Origin: Pseudomonas sp. TH41
Lineage (GTDB): Bacteria; Pseudomonadota; Gammaproteobacteria; Pseudomonadales; Pseudomonadaceae
Reading direction: 5' to 3'
Assembly (NCBI RefSeq): GCF_016650695.1
Contig: NZ_JAEKFH010000005.1
Location: forward strand, 248,001 to 312,000
DNA length: 64,000 bases
Shown here piece after piece: positions 61,246 through 64,000 of the stretch. How positions within the stretch are numbered: position 1 is the stretch's first letter; every line of letters starts with the position of its first letter. The position numbers and the translations under genes were made by a program. Under the pieces are notes generated by a model, which was not told the origin of the DNA, searched no databases, and was given only the letters and a program-made list of their open reading frames with translations.

Positions 61246-63706
61246 GCGCAAACGTCCTCAACAGATCGGCCGGTTGCGTGCGATACAGCGTGTAAAGCGG
61301 CCACGCCGAGGCCAGCAATGTCGCGAGCAACGCCAGCCCCATCAACTGCAACAGCTGCACCGGGAACACTCGCAACGGCAGTCTCCAGCCAAACGCCTGA
61401 ACGTTGATTACCGCGTCCAGGCACCAGGCCAGCGCGATGCCCAAAGGTAACGCGAGCACCAGCGTCAACACGGCCAGTAACCAGGTTTGCCCGAGGTTGA
61501 GCAGCATCAATTGCCGGCGTGTCACGCCCAATGCCCACAACGGCGCCAGTTGCCCGAGGCGACTCTGGCTTTGGGTCAGCAGGCTGATGAACAACGCCAC
61601 TCCCGCCACGCACAGGGTCAGGCTGTTCAACGCGGCGGTGGCGGCGAAGGTACGCTCGAACACTTGGGTGGACCAGCCTTTGAGCCGGGCTTGATCGACA
61701 ATGCGGCTGTCATCCAGCGCAAAGCGTGCCTGCAGCGCGGTGAGGAAAGCCGGGATCGATGCCGGGTCGATGCGCAGATTGAAACGGCTCGGTGTCAGCT
61801 GCGGCCAACCGCGCAGCAGGTGATTGATGTTGACCAGGAGGTGGCCCTTGGGATTGCCGTAGTCGGCGTAGATTCCGACAATCCGCGGCGACCACGCACC
61901 GTTCGGCGTGGGGATTGTCAGGTGGTCGCCGAGGCGCACCTTCAGCCGTCGGGCCAGTTGTTCGCTGAGCATCAGCGCATCATCCTTGGCCAGTCGGTCC
62001 CACGGGTTATCGCCCAAAGCCTCCAGCAGTGGCCAATGCTGGCGATAGATCGGGTGATCGATCACGCCGAAGACCTCCGCTGGCCAACCTTGCAGCTGGA
62101 TCGACACTTGCCAGTTGGGCAGTACCGCCGTGAGCTGCGGCTGTTGTTTGAGCCAGGTGTGCAACTCTCTGGCCTGGGCCGGATTTTGTGGGTTTAGGTA
62201 GAGTTCAGCGGTCAGGCGTTGTTCCAGCCAGTCGCTGAAGGTCTGGCGAAAACCGGCGGTCATACTGCCGGCGCCGATATTGGCCGCCAACGCCAGCAAC
62301 AGTGCCATCAGCGCCAGGCTCAAGGCCGGCAGTTGTTGACGACAATCGGCGAGAAACCATTGACCAAGCACCGAACGACTGCGGCTCAGCACCAGATTCA
62401 GCACCGAACTCAGCACCACTGGTAACGCCAACGCAGCCCCGAGCAACAGCGCGGCCATCAGCACAAAGCCACTGGCCAGACTATCGCCCCAGATCAACGC
62501 CATCAGCGCAATCACCGCGGCAATCGCTGCCACCCAACCCTGGCGCAGCAACCAGCGCGCATGCGCCTGATGCCAGGCTTGCGGGTCGGCCAGGGCCAAC
62601 AAAGGCAGACGTGCCGCCCGCAATAGACTGCTGGCACCGGCCAACGATGCACCGAGCAGACTCAGGCCGACACCGCTGAGCCACCACCATGGACTGAGGC
62701 CCAATTGCCCCGGCACTTCAGCGCCGTACAAGCCGCGCAAACTGGCGGCAACGTCCGGCAACAGCACGCTGGCCAGCAGGTAGCCGCTGGCAACGCCGGC
62801 GAGCCCGCCGATTAATGCCAGGCCACCCAGCTCGACGGCCAGGCAGACAATCAGCATCCGCGCATCGACTCCGCAGGCACGCAAGGTTCTGAGCAAGCCA
62901 CGGCGTTGTTCCAGCGCCAGGCCAATCGCCGCATGAACGATAAACAGGCCGACCACGAAGGAGAGAAACCCCAAGGCATCCAGGTTCAGGTGAAAGCTTT
63001 CGGTCAGGCGCGAGAGATTGTTCTCTTCGCCGCGGGTGTTGAGCTGAAGTTGGCCCTTGAGTTGATCTGGCAAGGTCGCGCTGAAATCCTTGGGCAACAG
63101 CAGACGCGACAGTTGATCGGGCAACCCCAAAACCTGCTGGGCAAAACCGATGTCCATCAGCAACACACCGGGGGCCATGTCGGTTTGAACATGCAGCGGT
63201 GGCAATGCCTCTCCGTTCAAACTCACAGGCTGCGCCCCTTCGCGCAGGCCCAACGCTTGCAACGTCTGCGGCGAAATCCAGGTGCTGCCCGGTGGGCTGA
63301 AAAAATTGACGATCTGCTCGATCGCCAACGCCTGACCGGCCACCGCGGAGCCCGCCGGTAACGACACCGGCTCGATGCCCATCAGTTGCAAGCGCTGGTC
63401 TTCGTGCCCCTTGAGCATCACCCGACCTTGCAGCACCGGCGATACCGGCCAGCCCGCGCGGCGCAGTTCGACAAACACCTGCTGAGAGAAGGTCCCGCCA
63501 TTGGCCGCACTGAGACTGGCCTGGGGTTCGCCGCCAATCAACTGACTGGCGCGGGCATAACTTTCCCGCGCATGGCTGTTCAACGCTTGCACCCCGGTCA
63601 ACAGGCTGGTGGCGAGCCACAGTCCGGTCAGCACACTGAAAAACTGCACAGGATGCTGCCGCCAATGGCTGATCAGCGCCCGCAACGTTTCGCCAAAGAC
63701 CCGCAC
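61235..63706 (-). CDS. ABC transporter permease with FtsX-like domains (AttFG-like)
   Basis: The GTG at 63706 (VDVRVFGETLRAL), one base after the ATPase stop codon, gives 823 residues; another GTG at 63739 is possible. There are about ten hydrophobic segments in two FtsX halves with large extracytoplasmic regions, as in the LolC/MacB type that works on lipoproteins or envelope lipids rather than on bulk solutes. The last membrane group is near 690-800 (SLTLCVAGVALFISLL, GVTRRQLMLLNLGQTWLLAVLTL). It is coupled to the ATPase and to the AttH-like lipoprotein. Confidence 0.88.
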   Translation of the reverse strand: MRVFGETLRALISHWRQHPVQFFSVLTGLWLATSLLTGVQALNSHARESYARASQLIGGEPQASLSAANGGTFSQQVFVELRRAGWPVSPVLQGRVMLKGHEDQRLQLMGIEPVSLPAGSAVAGQALAIEQIVNFFSPPGSTWISPQTLQALGLREGAQPVSLNGEALPPLHVQTDMAPGVLLMDIGFAQQVLGLPDQLSRLLLPKDFSATLPDQLKGQLQLNTRGEENNLSRLTESFHLNLDALGFLSFVVGLFIVHAAIGLALEQRRGLLRTLRACGVDARMLIVCLAVELGGLALIGGLAGVASGYLLASVLLPDVAASLRGLYGAEVPGQLGLSPWWWLSGVGLSLLGASLAGASSLLRAARLPLLALADPQAWHQAHARWLLRQGWVAAIAAVIALMALIWGDSLASGFVLMAALLLGAALALPVVLSSVLNLVLSRSRSVLGQWFLADCRQQLPALSLALMALLLALAANIGAGSMTAGFRQTFSDWLEQRLTAELYLNPQNPAQARELHTWLKQQPQLTAVLPNWQVSIQLQGWPAEVFGVIDHPIYRQHWPLLEALGDNPWDRLAKDDALMLSEQLARRLKVRLGDHLTIPTPNGAWSPRIVGIYADYGNPKGHLLVNINHLLRGWPQLTPSRFNLRIDPASIPAFLTALQARFALDDSRIVDQARLKGWSTQVFERTFAATAALNSLTLCVAGVALFISLLTQSQSRLGQLAPLWALGVTRRQLMLLNLGQTWLLAVLTLVLALPLGIALAWCLDAVINVQAFGWRLPLRVFPVQLLQLMGLALLATLLASAWPLYTLYRTQPADLLRTFAHED

Positions 63707-63707
63707 G

Positions 63708-64000
63708 TCAACGCTCGTCCGTGCCAGCCAGACGGCCACCCTGGAGCAGCACTTTTTCGGCCAGTCGCGCGGCCACCTTCGGGCTGTGAGTGACCATCAA
63801 CAACGTCGTCGGGCTGTCGTCGAGCAGCTCCAGCAACAACTTCAACACCTCATCGCTGGTGGCCTCATCGAGACTGCCGGTGGGTTCATCAGCCAACAAT
63901 AGTTTCGGTTGCGAGGCCAGGGCACGGCCCAACGCCACCCGCTGCTGTTGGCCACCGGACAACTGCTCCGGATAACGCCGCAGCAAATCCCCCAAGCCCA
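63708..64000 (-). CDS. ABC transporter ATP-binding protein, LolD/MacB type (5' partial in the window)
   Basis: Only the last 97 codons are inside the window. They contain the signature LSGGQQQRVALGRALAS, Walker B LLLADEPTGSLDE and the H-loop LMVTHS. The glutamate after Walker B is present, so the enzyme should hydrolyse ATP. The gene continues beyond 64000. It starts the AttE-FG-H-like operon. Confidence 0.9.
   Translation of the reverse strand, partial: GLGDLLRRYPEQLSGGQQQRVALGRALASQPKLLLADEPTGSLDEATSDEVLKLLLELLDDSPTTLLMVTHSPKVAARLAEKVLLQGGRLAGTDER

Overview
The window is a piece of a fluorescent Pseudomonas chromosome (P. fluorescens group). This rests on the high-GC codon use, the dense Pseudomonas-type REP inverted repeats between genes, and a gene content typical of the genus: LigD, phosphatidylcholine synthase, DUF2790 and DUF3313 proteins, AruF/AruG-like acyltransferases, dehydrocarnitine/acetoacetate CoA-transferase, CobF and an Hcp protein. 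I see no rRNA, tRNA, CRISPR array, prophage or complete insertion sequence. The first gene (an SDR) and the last (an ABC ATPase) are cut by the window edges.

Layout. 1-5.2 kb: an HSD10-like dehydrogenase and acyl-CoA synthetase operon, followed by an anthranilate-synthase pair (amidotransferase plus PIAGT-type chorismate enzyme). The pair looks acquired: it sits between two 365-bp direct copies of the synthetase 3' end. 5.2-12.4 kb: a cell-envelope block with two DUF3313 lipoproteins, a glycine-zipper lipoprotein, a glycine-rich repeat protein, a DUF2092 protein, an arylsulfatase and a FadL-type porin. 12.4-17.4 kb: LigD, then a methyltransferase with a haem-oxygenase-like diiron oxidase. 17.5-23.5 kb: cupin, lipoprotein, TerB-like protein, phosphatidylcholine synthase, DUF488, methyltransferase with a DUF4242 protein, and a divergent AraC regulator.

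23.7-31.7 kb holds the most interesting set: DipZ (thiol transport), two small secreted cysteine-containing proteins (70 aa and DUF2790), an OmpR-type two-component system, a chemoreceptor, and a DUF2063-DUF692 pair (MbnC/MbnB-like RiPP-modifying enzymes). A 35-bp motif, YGTATC-N13-GATACA-N4-RATACA, occurs twice between DUF2790 and the regulator and once upstream of DUF692, which suggests one regulon.

32-47.5 kb: methyltransferase, sirtuin, dhcA-dhcB-atoB operon for acetoacetate/dehydrocarnitine use, membrane proteins, GST, esterase, AstE-like deacylase, polar amino-acid binding protein, amidotransferase, rhodanese divergent from FtrA, and a phosphatase-cobF pair. 48-64 kb: an orphan aruF/aruG-like pair, oxaloacetate decarboxylase, diguanylate cyclase, Baeyer-Villiger-type monooxygenase with an alpha/beta hydrolase, HglS, a DJ-1/PfpI protein, an orphan hcp, two small envelope or cytosolic proteins, and an AttEFGH-like ABC export operon running off the right end.
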